A stretch of 64,000 nt of DNA from Ixodes scapularis (GCF_016920785.2 NW_024609958.1:124001-188000), one strand, 5' to 3'. Shown: positions 44,480 to 55,856, numbered from the stretch's first letter. Translations and numbers: made by a program. The notes: generated by a model not told the origin, from the sequence alone.

Positions 44480-45391
44480 AGCGAAAGAAAGCAGACGACA
44501 CGCAGACGAAATCTGTTGGCAGTAAAAGCACCGTCGTTATACAGACGTGCTTTTGTTACCTTAAGTTTTATTTTTATTGTCCGCATTTATTTCAAGAAGA
44601 TTATGTTCATTTTAATAAACCACTCTGGTCGTGTGCCATTCTGGTCGTGAGCAATACGAACACCAAACACACCCCGCTACTGGACTTAGTCGTCTGCGGC
44701 GCCAGCCGCCGTAGACCCTGGCAAGTTTTTTGGCCTTATTTCTTACAGAAAGAGAGCTACGCTTCGTAGTTTTACAAGAAAAAAAACGACCTGTGAAATA
44801 CACCTTTAACGAAAAGTTTAGATGGCTACGTGCAGGTGTCGACTTCTACATCCCAATTTAGATCCAGCCTGGTGACTTAGGTCACCCTGTATATCGTCGG
44901 CGGCCGCAATTTCGGCAGTAGCGAAAACCTGGTTATGGCTACCGAATGGTCGACCTTCGAGACCGGAAAATCTGGGGCAAACATGGGCCATTCTAAGAGA
45001 AAAGCATCTGTTTCAGACGACAGGTTTGCATCTGTTAGGTAGGTCGAGGGGGCGAACTTGGTGGTTAGGGGTCGCGTACGGTTTCGCAAATTTTATTGGG
45101 AGACAACCCTTGCCCGATATGATTCTAAATGTTCTTTGGCAGCTTGCTGCAGAAAGTAGAAAGGATTTTTCACGTAGGCTGTACCAAACAACTTGCCTAT
45201 GAAGCCATGCTGCGCCGCTTATGTAGCACTTAGTTCCCGGGAAACTTCCTTGCAGGTTCGTTGCATTATCTTGTGGCTGGTTGTCCAGTTGTGGCTCTTG
45301 AATCCAAGAAAAGAAATGCAAGGCGGCTTGTGAAAAAAAAAAAACAAGCCACTTTTCCGGGCTTGCTGCACAGAAAAACTCCATCGCCCTT
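44480..45391. other. Unassigned, probably decayed PLE sequence
   Basis: Upstream of the GIY-YIG fragment the plus strand contains scattered open pieces that may belong to the same element's reverse transcriptase, but no motif is certain. Confidence 0.3.
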
Positions 45392-45643
45392 AAATGCGGA
45401 GCTGAGTACATAGGACAAACCGGTCGATGTGTAAATGACCGCTTACATGAACACAAAAATGAAGCCACCTTAAGAACTGATAACACAATCATCCGATCGC
45501 GGTTCACGCCAAACGAATGCATTGAATGCGCGAATGATTTCACGGGAACCAAATCAAAGGGGAGACACCGCAATTGCTACGGACGTGAGATCATCGAAAC
45601 CTTCCTCATCGAGAACGCAGAAAACAACGTTTCATCGGCTTGA
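45392..45643 (+). pseudogene. Penelope-like element GIY-YIG endonuclease, C-terminal fragment
   Basis: 84 codons ending in TGA: KCGAEYIGQTGRCVNDRLHE, then a C-X2-C pair (CIECAND) and GRHRNCYGREIIE. The Y-I-G-Q-T-G-R-C-V-N block is the second half of the GIY-YIG motif as found at the C-terminus of PLE proteins. The conserved arginine and glutamate region follows. The first half of the motif and the reverse transcriptase upstream are unrecognisable, so it is a remnant. A similar block on the minus strand lies at 53421-53501. Confidence 0.75.
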
Positions 45644-46506
45644 GTAACCTTATCAAGACGGGAAATAAAATTAATCAGGCCTGAAAAAAGAATATCGCAA
45701 CTGCCTGTAAAAAGTAGACCATCACCGTAGCCCTGCCCATGCATTGGGGTTTCCCCCTCCCCTTTCCATCCCCTATCTTTGTTGGGATCTCATTGTTGCA
45801 ATATTCCTGCCCAAAGTGAACGTTGTTGCTAAATGAAAGAACGTGGTTGTGCCTGTGCTTGACCTCCGTGTTTTTATTCTTTCGATTTTAAGTGATATCT
45901 CGTTGTCTTGTATTACTAGAGCGGTCTCTTGCAACACGAACACAATCGATATCTCAAAGGATAATGTTCCTTTGGCAGTCTAGATAAGCGTAAAGCCTCT
46001 AAAAACATTTTTTTATAGTTAACGTCATTTGGCTAGTACAATATTATTATTGTGTATTCAGCATTGCTCAAGCTGCAATCAAAAGTAATAAATCTACCCT
46101 CGCTATTAACTTTTGTTTATTTTTAAACAACATTCATCCTCCGGACAGTCCATTGGCGTGAGAGACGCAGATCTCGAAGTAATTTAAAAAGTGTCGACAC
46201 AGAAGCGGTTGCTTCATCGCTTTGAAACTTTGTCTCCCGAATTGCGAGAATTTCAATGCCATAATCGATTAGCAGCCTTCTGACCTGGTACTGTTTGCGA
46301 CGCAAGGCAAACCTGCGAACATTTAGCGTCGCTACTTCCAGTTGTTGATAAGGCTAGACGTCCTCTCGTGTCAGGGACTCGCTTGGTCGACGGATCCTCA
46401 CCAGGAGCTGGCCCGGGGACTCTTCAGCTGGCCTGTTTTTCCTGATCCCTGGGTTCGGGCACCGGTTTTTGGAGGGGTCGAAGCGGCTTCCTTTTAGGCT
46501 GCGCCT
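45644..46506. other. Unassigned sequence
   Basis: Possibly the PLE 3' end at first, then AT-rich DNA. No gene. Confidence 0.3.
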
Positions 46507-47510
46507 TCATCCACGGTAGCTCCTCCAGGGTCGGTCACTGCCAACTTGCTTTGAGCCGGATTCTTCTGGATGCGGGCGTTTCAAAGCCAGCCCGCTGGTG
46601 TCTGCCATGTGAACCCTGTTCACCGGTGGAGCCTCAGTGTCTAACTGAGGCCGTTCATTCCTCAACATCGGAAGTTCATTTCTTGTGGCCGTCTCGTTTT
46701 TCTTGGTCGGAGCCTCTTCCCGGCTTCCCGTGGATGCGTCGACCGATGTAGCAGCGACCACGTTCAGCGGGTGCTCCGACGCGGCCCGGGTGACCTCCGT
46801 GCCCATGCGTTCCGATGACTCGGTGGCGAGGGCCGCCTTTTTAAGTGCTTCCTGCGCATCCGCTTCATCCACGACATGCTGGAGTTGGCGTCTTGCCCAC
46901 CCGAACATGTGGCCGTCGCGTAAGTCTTGATGCAGTGATCCACGTCATTGCCAAACTTGATGCAGGATGTGCACTTCGGCGCACGGCAATCATGACGGAT
47001 GTGCCCAATCCGCTGACAACGCAGGCAAAGCGGTGGTATGCCCGCCGCCATGACGAGAGCCGGCACTCCGACAATGCGCAGCCTGATGGGGCAGGTCTTC
47101 CAACCCTAGCCCCGCGTAAGCCGGAAAACAGCCATGCGTGTCATCGACTGGCAGCCAATGACAACTTGGACCCGCCACTCCTCAGTTCCTACATCGATCA
47201 CCTGGCCATACGTTGCAAGTGCCACTCGCAACTCGTCGTCAAAAACGTAATAAAGCAGCCAACGCATCTAGACCCGGACATCCCTGTTCGCTTGGTCAAC
47301 GACGACGCATCGCAGTCCCTTGACGACGAGGTCGCTCGCAGCGAAGATCTTTAGCTTACCCACGGGTGACCTGAAGGTAACAGCCCAGACGTGGTTTATC
47401 TGGTATGCCCCCAAGGTAAGAACCTTGGGGAGCAGTGCCAGTTGACCCAGGGGGTCGCGGAAGTCTTCCACATGGTACGGGCATCCCCGGATGTCGGCAT
47501 GAAAAAGCAC
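46507..47510 (-). pseudogene. LINE ORF1 with CCHC zinc knuckles, decayed
   Basis: Read from 47510 down: an RNA-binding region (WAVTFRSPVGKLKIFAASDL, VKGLRCVVVDQ, WLLYYVFDDELRVAL), a basic linker, then PPLCLRCQRIGHIRHDC and APKCTSCIKFG..HC, two knuckles. The C-terminal tail (FGWARRQLQHVVDEADAQEA) is rich in Glu, Lys and Pro. TAG codons at about 47266 and 47106 and a frameshift near 46912 interrupt it. This is the layout of tick LINE ORF1 proteins of a type different from that at 42311. No ORF2 is present downstream. Confidence 0.75.
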
Positions 47511-48189
47511 GGTGGGTGCTAAGTCCAGTTGACAGAGGGGGCAAAATTATCCTATACACCGAAGACGCAAAGTCATTCCTCTCACCTTGGCCCGAGTGGG
47601 CCGCTATCGCTGCTCCGGTGGAGCCTGCCATCCTACGTCCACACTTGATGAAAGCCAGAAGTGGAATGGGCCATGCAGACACGGTTTCACGGCTAGGGAA
47701 CGAGAGGGAGTTTATTCGTCCTATGTTGTTTTGCAACAAACCCAGTGGGGCCATCTATTGGGTAGCCCTGACATGCTTCCGGTTCACATATATTTTCTAA
47801 TCTTTGACACATCATTCTTTTGTCGTAAGAAATAATTAAGACTGACAGTGTTGTAATTGGCCATTTCCAGAAGATATCATGCATATCTGATATCGCACAT
47901 ACTGCGAAACCCGCCATCTAGCTTCGAACTGGAAGTGGTTGGAGGCTATTTGCACACTGATTCCACCACGTTTCAACTCACGCGAGAAAGAGTGAATATC
48001 TTTAGCTACGGCATTTCACACTTAAAGGCGAAGCTTGAGCATAATCCTGTCAATTTTCTGACCTTCTTCAATATAGCAAAAGCGCGCGGGTATAGCTTTG
48101 ATAGGCGCTGAAGATGGGCGACAGCGCAAATTTTGAAAACTTATATGATGTAACGCTCCGGGAAGGAAGTGCTTCAGTGGTCCTTTGAA
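47511..48189. other. Unassigned sequence
   Basis: Part may be the 5' region of the minus-strand LINE. TTAAAGGCGAAGCTTGAGCA at 48022 resembles a TTAA-element end, but I found no partner. Confidence 0.3.
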
Positions 48190-49231
48190 AATGCATTGAT
48201 GACAAACATAAAGGCACTTCAAAATCGCGCAATCAGGTTCATTTTTTTTTGGATTGCTCACGAGACGCCAGCATCACTTCTTTACGAATGGAAGCTAATC
48301 TTGATCTGCTCTCATCTATACGCTGTCTCATCATAAAATAGACTGAAGGCCAAAGCCACGAGCCGCCAGGTCCAATCACGTTCCACACTATACTGTGACA
48401 TGCTTAATATTGATTAGGGGTGGACGAATAATGCTCGAATCCAAAAGCGCCGCATCATTCCTATAGCTTCGACGCTGCAAAAAGCCTATGCATCATGACT
48501 TTCTTTGCAGTGTAAAATTGTTGAGTCACTCGGTGCTCTTCGATTCGAACCACTGGCTACCCGTCCCCTCATCAGTGATCCGAGACGCGGTCACCGATAC
48601 GTGCATCGAAGCAAAATACCGCACAATTTCTAAGTGGATCGTGATTGGATCTGGCGGTGCGTAGCTTTTCCCTTTAGTTAATCGTAGCGTGAGACGAAGT
48701 ATAGAAGAAAATTATCACGCCTGTCTCTTTCTCAAAAGATTTACTATCATAACCATGACGTCAGAACTTCACTTCACTATTATTTCCAGTCACTCGCATA
48801 TTTTCTCGCATTGATAACGTCTGTAAAGTTCGCAGAACTTTCGCCTCGTCAGTTTCGTTTCTTAACTCCACCTTGCCATCAACAATTACAGACTGGAATA
48901 GCCTGCCTAATAGCATCGTGACCCAGACAGATCATAACACATTCATATCCCAACTGACCATCCATCTGCAGTTGCACTAATAGCAAAGTCATTTCGTGTT
49001 TACGGAAAAGTTTTTATTTGTGTATTTTTCTGGTTAATCAGCTGTTTTTCCTAAAGATGTTCTAGGTGTTTATTTTTTTTCCTGTGTTCGTTGCTTTAAC
49101 AATGTTCTCCAACATGTAACCCACTTTTTGTTTGTTCCTTTATATAACGTTTTTCCAGCGAGTAACCCCCACCTTGTGTAATGCCCGTAAGGGCCTTCAA
49201 GGTTTAATAAATGATGATAATGATGATGATT
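48190..49231 (+). pseudogene. CR1-like LINE 3' end, split by a MITE
   Basis: QNRAIRF precedes LRMEANLDLLSS, the MITE (48319-48701), and then RRKLSRLSLFQKIYYHNHD, followed in shifted frames by TITDWNSLPNSIVTQ. These are C-terminal LINE reverse transcriptase sequences. Removing the MITE and one TA restores SSRRK in frame. The 3' end has GGTTTAATAAATGATGATAA and a GAT-repeat tail, as many LINEs do. Confidence 0.75.
48319..48701 (+). mobile_element. TA-flanked MITE, copy C
   Basis: A 383-bp element flanked by TA (48317-48318, 48702-48703). The insertion site is proved by the LINE frame that it splits. Same orientation as copy B. Confidence 0.9.
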
Positions 49232-49376
49232 TTGTGCAACCTCGGTGCACCAAATTAAAAAAAAAGAAAATGTCGGTATAGGTGATCCTGGAGGCCGAAT
49301 GACGATTTATGTGATTTTAATCAAATACAGGAGCACCTCAGTTTCCCTTTAAAATCCCTAACCCAGGTGCGCAAAC

Positions 49377-49562
49377 GTGTTAGTAAACGTGAAGCTGCAG
49401 GACTTAGTTCCCCTCGGGGAATCCGTCTGCCTGCAACCTGCTGTCCTTGAGGAGCTTCCTGTCTCCGCTGGAGGCCGCACTCCTGAGTTGCGGACGCCTA
49501 GGAAACCTGATGGGTTTCTCGTGAATTGGACACGCCTTCGGACTGATCTTAACCGTGATTAA
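49377..49562 (+). other. Conserved open block, copy 2
   Basis: Aligns with 19786-19989: 46 gap-free codons from VCLQPAVLEE to LNRD and stop. Function unknown. Confidence 0.35.
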
Positions 49563-49754
49563 TCGTGTCGTTATTTGCGAGTTTCCTGCTGACGATACGA
49601 ATCGTCTGCGTTTTAAAAGTGAAAGGCACGGCGAAAAAAAGGAAGGGGAAAGGAAACTTTTTTGTCTGGATTCACTCTTGAACTTTTATTGTACCCACCG
49701 TAGACACGCACAAAAAGAATCAAGGAGCGATTAAAAATAAAAAAGAAGCATGTA

Positions 49755-50275
49755 GGAAAATGGTGTGCAAATACACTGGGAAGTCAACTCCTTGTGCACC
49801 CGCATCTACAGGCAGCGGCGCGATGTGAACGTGACCGAAACCCTGTGCAGTGCATGTGGTGAGGTGAAAGAAACTATCCAACACTTGCTCTTTGAGTGTC
49901 CGGCCATCGTACCTGCGACAGACGTCGGCACCCGCATTGAGCAGGCCCTCAGTTTTACGGAAAAGAACAAACATGTGATGTGCCTAAAGAAAAGTCCCGA
50001 GGGTTGGTGGAAAGTCCACTCGTGATACTTCAGGGTGACTACGAACCATTTCTCTGACTTCCTAGTTCCTATAATTTTCATTATCTTTCTCTTCTTTTCT
50101 TTATTGTCATGTCTATTCTACAGACGCTGGTTAAAAAGACCAATTGCCGCAGAAACATACATACATACATACATACATACATACATACATACATACATGA
50201 ATGCAGGCATGCATGCATGCATGCATACATGGATACATGCACACATGCATACATACATACATACGTACATACAGG
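49755..50275 (+). mobile_element. LINE ORF2 C-terminal fragment with CATA-repeat tail
   Basis: RQRRDVNVTETLCSACGEVK and ETIQHLLFECPAIV form the cysteine/histidine knuckle near the C-terminus of I/Jockey-like ORF2 (C-X2-C..H..C), ending at a TGA at 50023-50025. An ACAT/CATA microsatellite (50156-50275) follows, plausibly the tail. The whole segment is missing from copy 1 at about 20190, so it inserted after the duplication. Confidence 0.7.
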
Positions 50276-50464
50276 GGAACACGACAGGTGACTTCCTCCT
50301 TTGATGTGGGAGGTTTGGGGAGGAGGAATGTGAGGGTTGGGTTTCTTTTCTATGCTTGCGGACCGGCCTTCAAATTCATTCTTTCAACCTTTTTCTTTTT
50401 CTTTTTAATGGACATAGTTTTATTTTAATTTGTATTTGTGACATTATATATTGATGCATTCCAG

Positions 50465-50563
50465 AATAATTCTGTTTTTCATCCCGGTGATTGCCAAGTG
50501 ACATGCCATACTCCTAACCAGAGGGTGCGGTTGCCAAGGCACGTTTGCCCCCGCAGAAGCCTG
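50465..50563 (+). CDS. Cys-rich gene B, exon a
   Basis: A 99-nt exon between TTCCAG and a CTG/GTAAGT donor. It encodes NNSVFHPGDCQVTCHTPNQR and ends CPRRSL, with cysteines at 10, 14 and 28. Length, phase and cysteines equal those of 20395-20493. Gene B has stronger consensus splice sites throughout than gene A and keeps one more cysteine in exon b. If either paralogue is functional, B is the better candidate. Cysteine spacing and small size suggest an extracellular disulphide-rich protein; no enzyme motif is visible. Confidence 0.55.
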
Positions 50564-50824
50564 GTAAGTCACGAGAAAATGTTCTCGCTGCCTTCGCGCT
50601 ATTTGTTTTTCTTTGCGTGTATTAGCTTTATCACATTTGCCCTGTTTTATATATTTTTCAAAAATGTATTTATCGTTCACTTTTGCTTTACTAAGGGCAT
50701 GCCACAAGTCTGTATTAAAATTTTAGCACTTGTCTTTGTTTAGCCATAACACAAGTGGTACTTATTGGCTCATTATTTATTTAGTGCAGAGATAGTAAGA
50801 GAACTATTTTTTTACACTCGCAAG

Positions 50825-50927
50825 ACGATGCGTCGTTCCATCAAATGCCCTGGGCATGAAGTAGTTAGTCATCTTTGTTTTGTATATTCAGATGGTCAGA
50901 TATTTTCTTATATCCAGTGTACTGAAG
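50825..50927 (+). CDS. Cys-rich gene B, exon b
   Basis: A 103-nt exon after a T-rich tract and CGCAAG acceptor, with donor GGTAAAG. It encodes KCPGHEVVSHLCFVYSDGQI and FSYIQCTE, three cysteines. It is in frame with exon a (phase 0) and leaves phase 1. The intron between a and b is only 261 bp; the next is about 4.8 kb and filled with transposons. Confidence 0.52.
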
Positions 50928-51874
50928 GTAAAGAGCACAAAATAATTTTAGCGTGTAATAACTGCTTAACATTGTTGACAATTGTTTCATGTAATCGAAA
51001 ACGCCTCTTATTTTATACCCAACACCATATTGTCACGTCGACAACTAAAGAGGCTAGTAGGAACCGAAACCTGACAATGCAGCCACAATTCCTGAAGCCT
51101 CTCAGTGTTGCGTTTAGACAAACAACCATCTCGACGTGACTGGTGGGGATAGATGGGGTGGCAATGCCCATGCGCAATACCGTCCGTCTTTCAACCTGGT
51201 GATGAGGCAAATTTCTACTAAAAATTCACGATCTGTACCGCCAGTTGCTTTGCTGCAATAATTATTAGTATATTAAAATATATTACATGATGATATGAGT
51301 ACTGAAGGTTATTGTACTTTTATCAAAATTAAAACAGGATATAAAAACAAAAGTATTAGCACTAGCAGCAACATTAGTAATTTACAATGCATCTTGTTGC
51401 GATAGGGAAAAAAACTATAAGGACAGAGTGCAGAAAGTACACTTTTTATGGATGTGCTGTTCGTGTTCTCGTAGGCTTTTTATTCTTTTTCAAATTTTCA
51501 TACTAAACCAACGTGCTCACCTACACAGAAAGGACACACAAACATACTGGCACTTGTGCTATTCTAGTATACCAAGAAGCGTCTTGGCGACTGTGTAGAC
51601 TATCTACTTTTTCTTCCAACTTCTCCCTCGGCAAACATAATGATGTAGTAGCGGGGATCGGATCGTTGTTGTAGTCGCGGAATTGTCTTATAATAGCGAT
51701 ATCCAAATGCAGCTGAAAGATATAACACTAGTAATGTGTGAGCATCAGTGCTGGGTAAAGTACATTTGAAATCTACTTGAATTAAAGTACAATGTATATT
51801 AGAGGTTATGTACTTCAAGAAAAGTAATGAGTACACCTGGGTGAAATGTTTTTGATATAAAGTACTATAAATAC

Positions 51875-52415
51875 TGTTTGGAGGGAACAGCGCAAAAAGG
51901 ACGTAGGACGATGTCAAAGAAACACACAGACAGGGCGCTGACTTACAACTGAAAGTTTATTGCTCTGAAGAAAGAGAAATAAACACAGAAAGGAGGAAGG
52001 GGAGAGAACAAACAAATCAAAGCAATAACATGCGGCATCACCCACGCCCACGCTCCGTCACACGAACCTGCCACACTTTCTTACAAAATCCACCTCGTCA
52101 TTTGCATGGGCAACCAAACACAGGGCAACCTGTGTTTGGTTGCCCTTGCAAATGACGAGGTGGATTTTGTAAGAAAGTGTGGCAGGTTCGTGTGACGGAG
52201 CGTGGGCGTGGGTGATGCCGCATGTTATTGCTTTGATTTGTTCGTTCTCTCCCCTTCCTCCTTTCTGTGTTTATTTCTCTTTCTTCAGAGCAATAAACTT
52301 TCAGTTGTAAGTCAGCGCCCTGTCTGTGTGTTTCTTCGACATCGTCCTACGTCCTTTTTGCGCTGTTCCCTCCAAACAGTATGTACCACCAGCTAGCCCA
52401 ACTACATGCCTTGCT
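51875..52415 (+). mobile_element. Penelope-like 3' end as a near-perfect palindrome
   Basis: The insertion is bounded by an 11-bp duplication ACTATAAATAC (51864-51874 and 52416-52426). 51871-52124 and 52129-52382 mirror each other base for base over 254 bp with about three mismatches and no gaps, around a GCAA centre. The right half encodes a PLE C-terminus (VALANDEVDFVRKCGRF then stop) and a 3' UTR, then a tail not present on the left. The shape fits a head-to-head partial copy, common in PLE insertions. The paralogous empty site is at about 22666-22676. Confidence 0.8.
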
Positions 52416-52481
52416 ACTATAAATACAATGTACTTTCAAAGTAAAGTACAAGTTGTGCTATGCACGATCTTTCAAGATGCC

Positions 52482-53654
52482 AAAGTTAAAGCAAGTTGGC
52501 AGGCTAGCTGGTTAAGGATAGACATAGTAACCCTGGAGCTAGTCGACAAAAAGGAGACGGACAAAAGTGGACGGAGTTTCGTGTCTCTCCGTCCCCTTTT
52601 TGTCCCCCAGCTCCAGGGTTAATATTGTAACGAAAAAAGGTGGCGAGAAGGCGAACACTGAACTGCGATTAAAGGATTAATGGGCGAACTTCTGCCAAAC
52701 AAAATAAGTAAAGAAAGAGCGTCGAGTCAGAGGAAAAGCAGGCGGCGACTCGGCGGCATAACAGAGAGCGAGAGCGAGACTGACTCGACAAGGTCGTGGG
52801 CATCATGAAACGGGAACAGCGCGAAAATAAACGAGGCACGAGTAGAAGAGGTAATAACAGACACGGCGCTGACTAGCAGCTAAGTCAAATTTGGGGGTTT
52901 TACGTGCCAAACCAACGTCGGGCATCTGGCACGCTCCAGCGGAAGACTAAGGGTTAATTTAGGCAACCTGGGGATCTTTCGACGTGCAGCGGAAAGCTTG
53001 GGTACACGGCGGCTTCTCCGCAATAAGCCTCCGTCAGATTGCGGGCACCTCGGTCGGGATTGGGACCCGCCACATGACTAGCAACTGAAAGTTCATTTGT
53101 GCACAAAACACGAAAGAAACAGTAAAAACACACAAAAACCCCGTCAAACCGATTCCAAGTACGCGCTTATCCGCGATCAGACGAACTTTCCTCGAGTCAC
53201 GATAAAATTAACCTCGTCACTCTTCAGAGCTAAGGACGGCGCACTGACCCACGCTTCCTTTCCGTTCACAGATAGAAAAAAAAAAAGCTTATTCAATTTC
53301 CTTTACAGTTTTGTTTCTGATGCAGGCTAGAATTGTTATATCTTGGAAACATGGCTCACAGCCGCATCGGCTACAATGAATTGCGAGGTGGCCAGGGGGG
53401 GGGGAACGGATAGAAAAAGAATGTTTTCTCGCCCTTACATTAACACACCTGCCCGTCTGTCCTATGTAAACTCTGCCGCACGAGAGAGGGATCTGGTAGC
53501 GTCGCGCGCTTGCATGGGGTGAGGATGAACTGGCACTTACGAGAACAAGAAAGCAGGACGAAAGTTACAACCGGAACGAGAATAAACGCGAATCTTCTAA
53601 AGCCCGCGACTGAGCGTTGCTTTCTCGGCCCTGCGGGCGGCAATTTGTTCTTCC
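52482..53654 (-). mobile_element. Penelope-like element, 5'-truncated
   Basis: Flanked by AGATGCC (52475-52481, 53655-53661). The minus strand at 53501-53421 encodes RYQIPLSCGRVYIGQTGRCV, a full GIY-YIG core. The 3' UTR resembles that of the palindromic copy (GGGAACAGCGC and CAGCTAGC-type tail). A SINE sits in the UTR. A 33-bp inverted pair (52529-52561, 52588-52620) lies near the 3' end. Copy 1 has no insertion at this point. Confidence 0.75.
52882..53074 (-). mobile_element. SINE-like element, 193 bp
   Basis: Flanked by a 12-bp duplication TGACTAGCAGCT / TGACTAGCAACT (52870-52881, 53075-53086). It contains TTTGGGGGTTTTACGTGCCA and ends GATTGGGACCCGCCAC. This resembles an abundant interspersed repeat I recall from ixodid ticks; strand and name are uncertain. 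Confidence 0.7.
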
Positions 53655-53678
53655 AGATGCCCTTTTATTCCCCAATAC

Positions 53679-54805
53679 CAGAGGTCTCAAAAAAGTGGCC
53701 CGCGACTCTCTGGGACGTGGCCGACAAGTATCCCGCGGCTCCAACTCCCCGTTCCCAAAGCCTCGAGTGATACATGTATCATAAATGATAGTTTTATATC
53801 GCGGATTCATTTCCGCTCGAAAGGGAGCTACACACTGTTCCCGCATTTTGCACCAGTATTCTGTTTCTTTTTGTTTTGGAAGAAGTATTGCTTTGTCTAA
53901 TATTTGCTTTTCAGCCTTTCCTTATGTAAATCAACCTGAATGGCATTACAACTACCAGGGTATACAGGTGCGAGCACTTTGCTCAAAAAGGCACTTCGGC
54001 TGCACGAACTCTTGCTCAGCAAACGTCCAATGTCAATGATAGAGCCAGGGCTTCTATCTGTCAGTCAATACCTTTGAAATGAAAGTATTTTTTTATAATG
54101 CTGCTCCGAAAATCGCCAGAAAAGCAAGGATATAGTTCTTATATTGTACGACAGGGCAATAATGGTGTGCTTGCTCTCGTTCAATTAAGGTTAAATCGTT
54201 ACTTGTCCCATTACGTGAAAAAGCGGCGTCGGCGTTGTGCCTGAAAGATGGCCCTGAAAATACGCCATCTAGCACACGCCTCAAAAACAAAAACACAATG
54301 AAAAGCACAGCAACGCAGATGCTTCGTCACGGAAGTCGTGGAGCCTGCGGGGTTCGCCGCGCCTGCGCAGTGGCGGAACGCGATGTCACCGTTGGAGCGC
54401 CGTGTGCGCTCCAACTGCGTTTAAGAATGCTTTGGCATTTCTTCACGTAAGCAGTATGAAGTGTCTTCGGCGAGTATTGAGGATGGTCGGTGCTGTGGTA
54501 TGGTGGTGTTTTACATTTTTTATAACGCCAGGTAGGGGCACCAGCTAGCTCAAAATCCAACTTTAGAGCAGAAAGCACGAATTTTCTTTTTCTAAAGAAA
54601 TCTATGAGGTGTCGCTGGGACAGTCGGCTGCTTTGCAACGTGAAACACCAGTGTTTGTTTGTTACTTTTTTCTTTATTTTTGTCTCATAATAAAGAGAAA
54701 ACATTGCCCCCCCCCCCCCCCCCCCCCCTCCCATTTCCAGTTGGCCCTAGTCCTTTCGGGGTGGGCTATTTGACCCGCCCCAATCGAATGAGTTTGATAC
54801 CCATT
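53679..54805 (+). mobile_element. hAT-like element (inner), copy 2
   Basis: Flanks CCCAATAC (53671-53678) and CCCTATAC (54806-54813). Starts CAGAGGTCTCAA, ends GAGTTTGATACCCATT. Paralogue of 24401-25719. Contains a 22-bp C run (54707-54728). Confidence 0.72.
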
Positions 54806-55726
54806 CCCTATACATTGCTTTTCGAACTGGTATGCATTGCTTCAGGACTAATTGGGAGTGCATCAATTATTTCCGGAACTGCCGTCGAATATTGGATAAA
54901 GTCAAGTGACTTCAGAGTCGACAAAGCATCATTTAGTGATACAAAGACCAAATTTGGGGAACGCACTTCGAAGTCAGGAGTTGCACTGCCCTCGAAAAGT
55001 GCCAAAATAAAAATAACTAAAGTACAAGTATATACTCAGAGAATGTACTTCGAGTAAAGTACAAGTATTCTAAACCTCATTAAAGTGGTGCTTGAAGTAC
55101 AATGTACTTAAAGTACTTAACACTGGAGAGCACACGCGTCTCGGTCTCACGAAAATCAATGCGTGAACAAGAATTCGGGTGGTAACTCGAATCAAATCGC
55201 TGCTGTGACGGATACAGCTGACCCCTAACACTGTCTGTAGCTTAGCATGTGCAATTCCAACCCCAGTGCACGGCTGTGATGAACGTTGGGCGGCATACAA
55301 TCGGAACGAGATCATGTGGCCGATCATTCTGTCTCTAACTTGAGGAAGTGAGCGCCGCATTGTTTCTTTAATTTTGTTGCGACTGCGATTACGAGATATA
55401 ATCTAACCCGTGTTTTGTAGGTTTTGAACGTCAAAGATTAATGCTGCGCGCGTTTTAGTGAATGTCCAGAAATAGTGGCACGGCACCTTTATTAAAACAG
55501 TCAAGAGGCTAAAAGTATAATGTTTGGTGCGAGTACTAAAACGAAATCACCTCCAGAGTACCCCAAATCTTATTTGAAAAAAAGTACATCTTAGTGCCTC
55601 TTTTGGGGCGGATATTTTATTACGGATGTTATTATACAAAAAGTGCAGAAAACGAAAGTGTTTTTTAACGTTGATGCGTGTGTTTTGGTCGTTATAAAAC
55701 CTGTGTTGCATTTTCTTTCTCTATAG

Positions 55727-55807
55727 AATTGCGATGCAGACGGGACAAAAAGCATTGAACTATTGAAGAAAGATTTGGAGGAGAGGAAAAATTTAATTTG
55801 TGCATGA
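55727..55807 (+). CDS. Cys-rich gene B, terminal exon
   Basis: TTTCTTTCTCTATAG precedes 26 codons and TGA: NCDADGTKSIELLKKDLEER, then KNLICA. The two cysteines sit at 2 and 25 as in gene A, with a helical, charged segment between them. AATAAA is 50 nt past the stop. As in gene A, it is in phase 0 and requires an unidentified exon after exon b. Confidence 0.52.
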   Translation, partial: NCDADGTKSIELLKKDLEERKNLICA

Positions 55808-55856
55808 TTGGCGCAGTGGTCAACGAAGGAAAAAACTTGTTACGACGACTGCGATA

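Larger units (their letters stand above)
51746..55125 (+). mobile_element. hAT-like element (outer), copy 2
   Basis: CAGTGCTGGGTAAAG at the left and TTAACACTG at the right, with 8-bp flanks GTGAGCAT (51738-51745) and GAGAGCAC (55126-55133). Same insertion event as 22552-26052. It now contains two PLE insertions and the inner hAT-like element. Confidence 0.72.

Noticed and set aside
45013..45573. 186-codon frame on the minus strand
   Set aside because: Antisense to the PLE GIY-YIG fragment, which has clear motifs on the plus strand.
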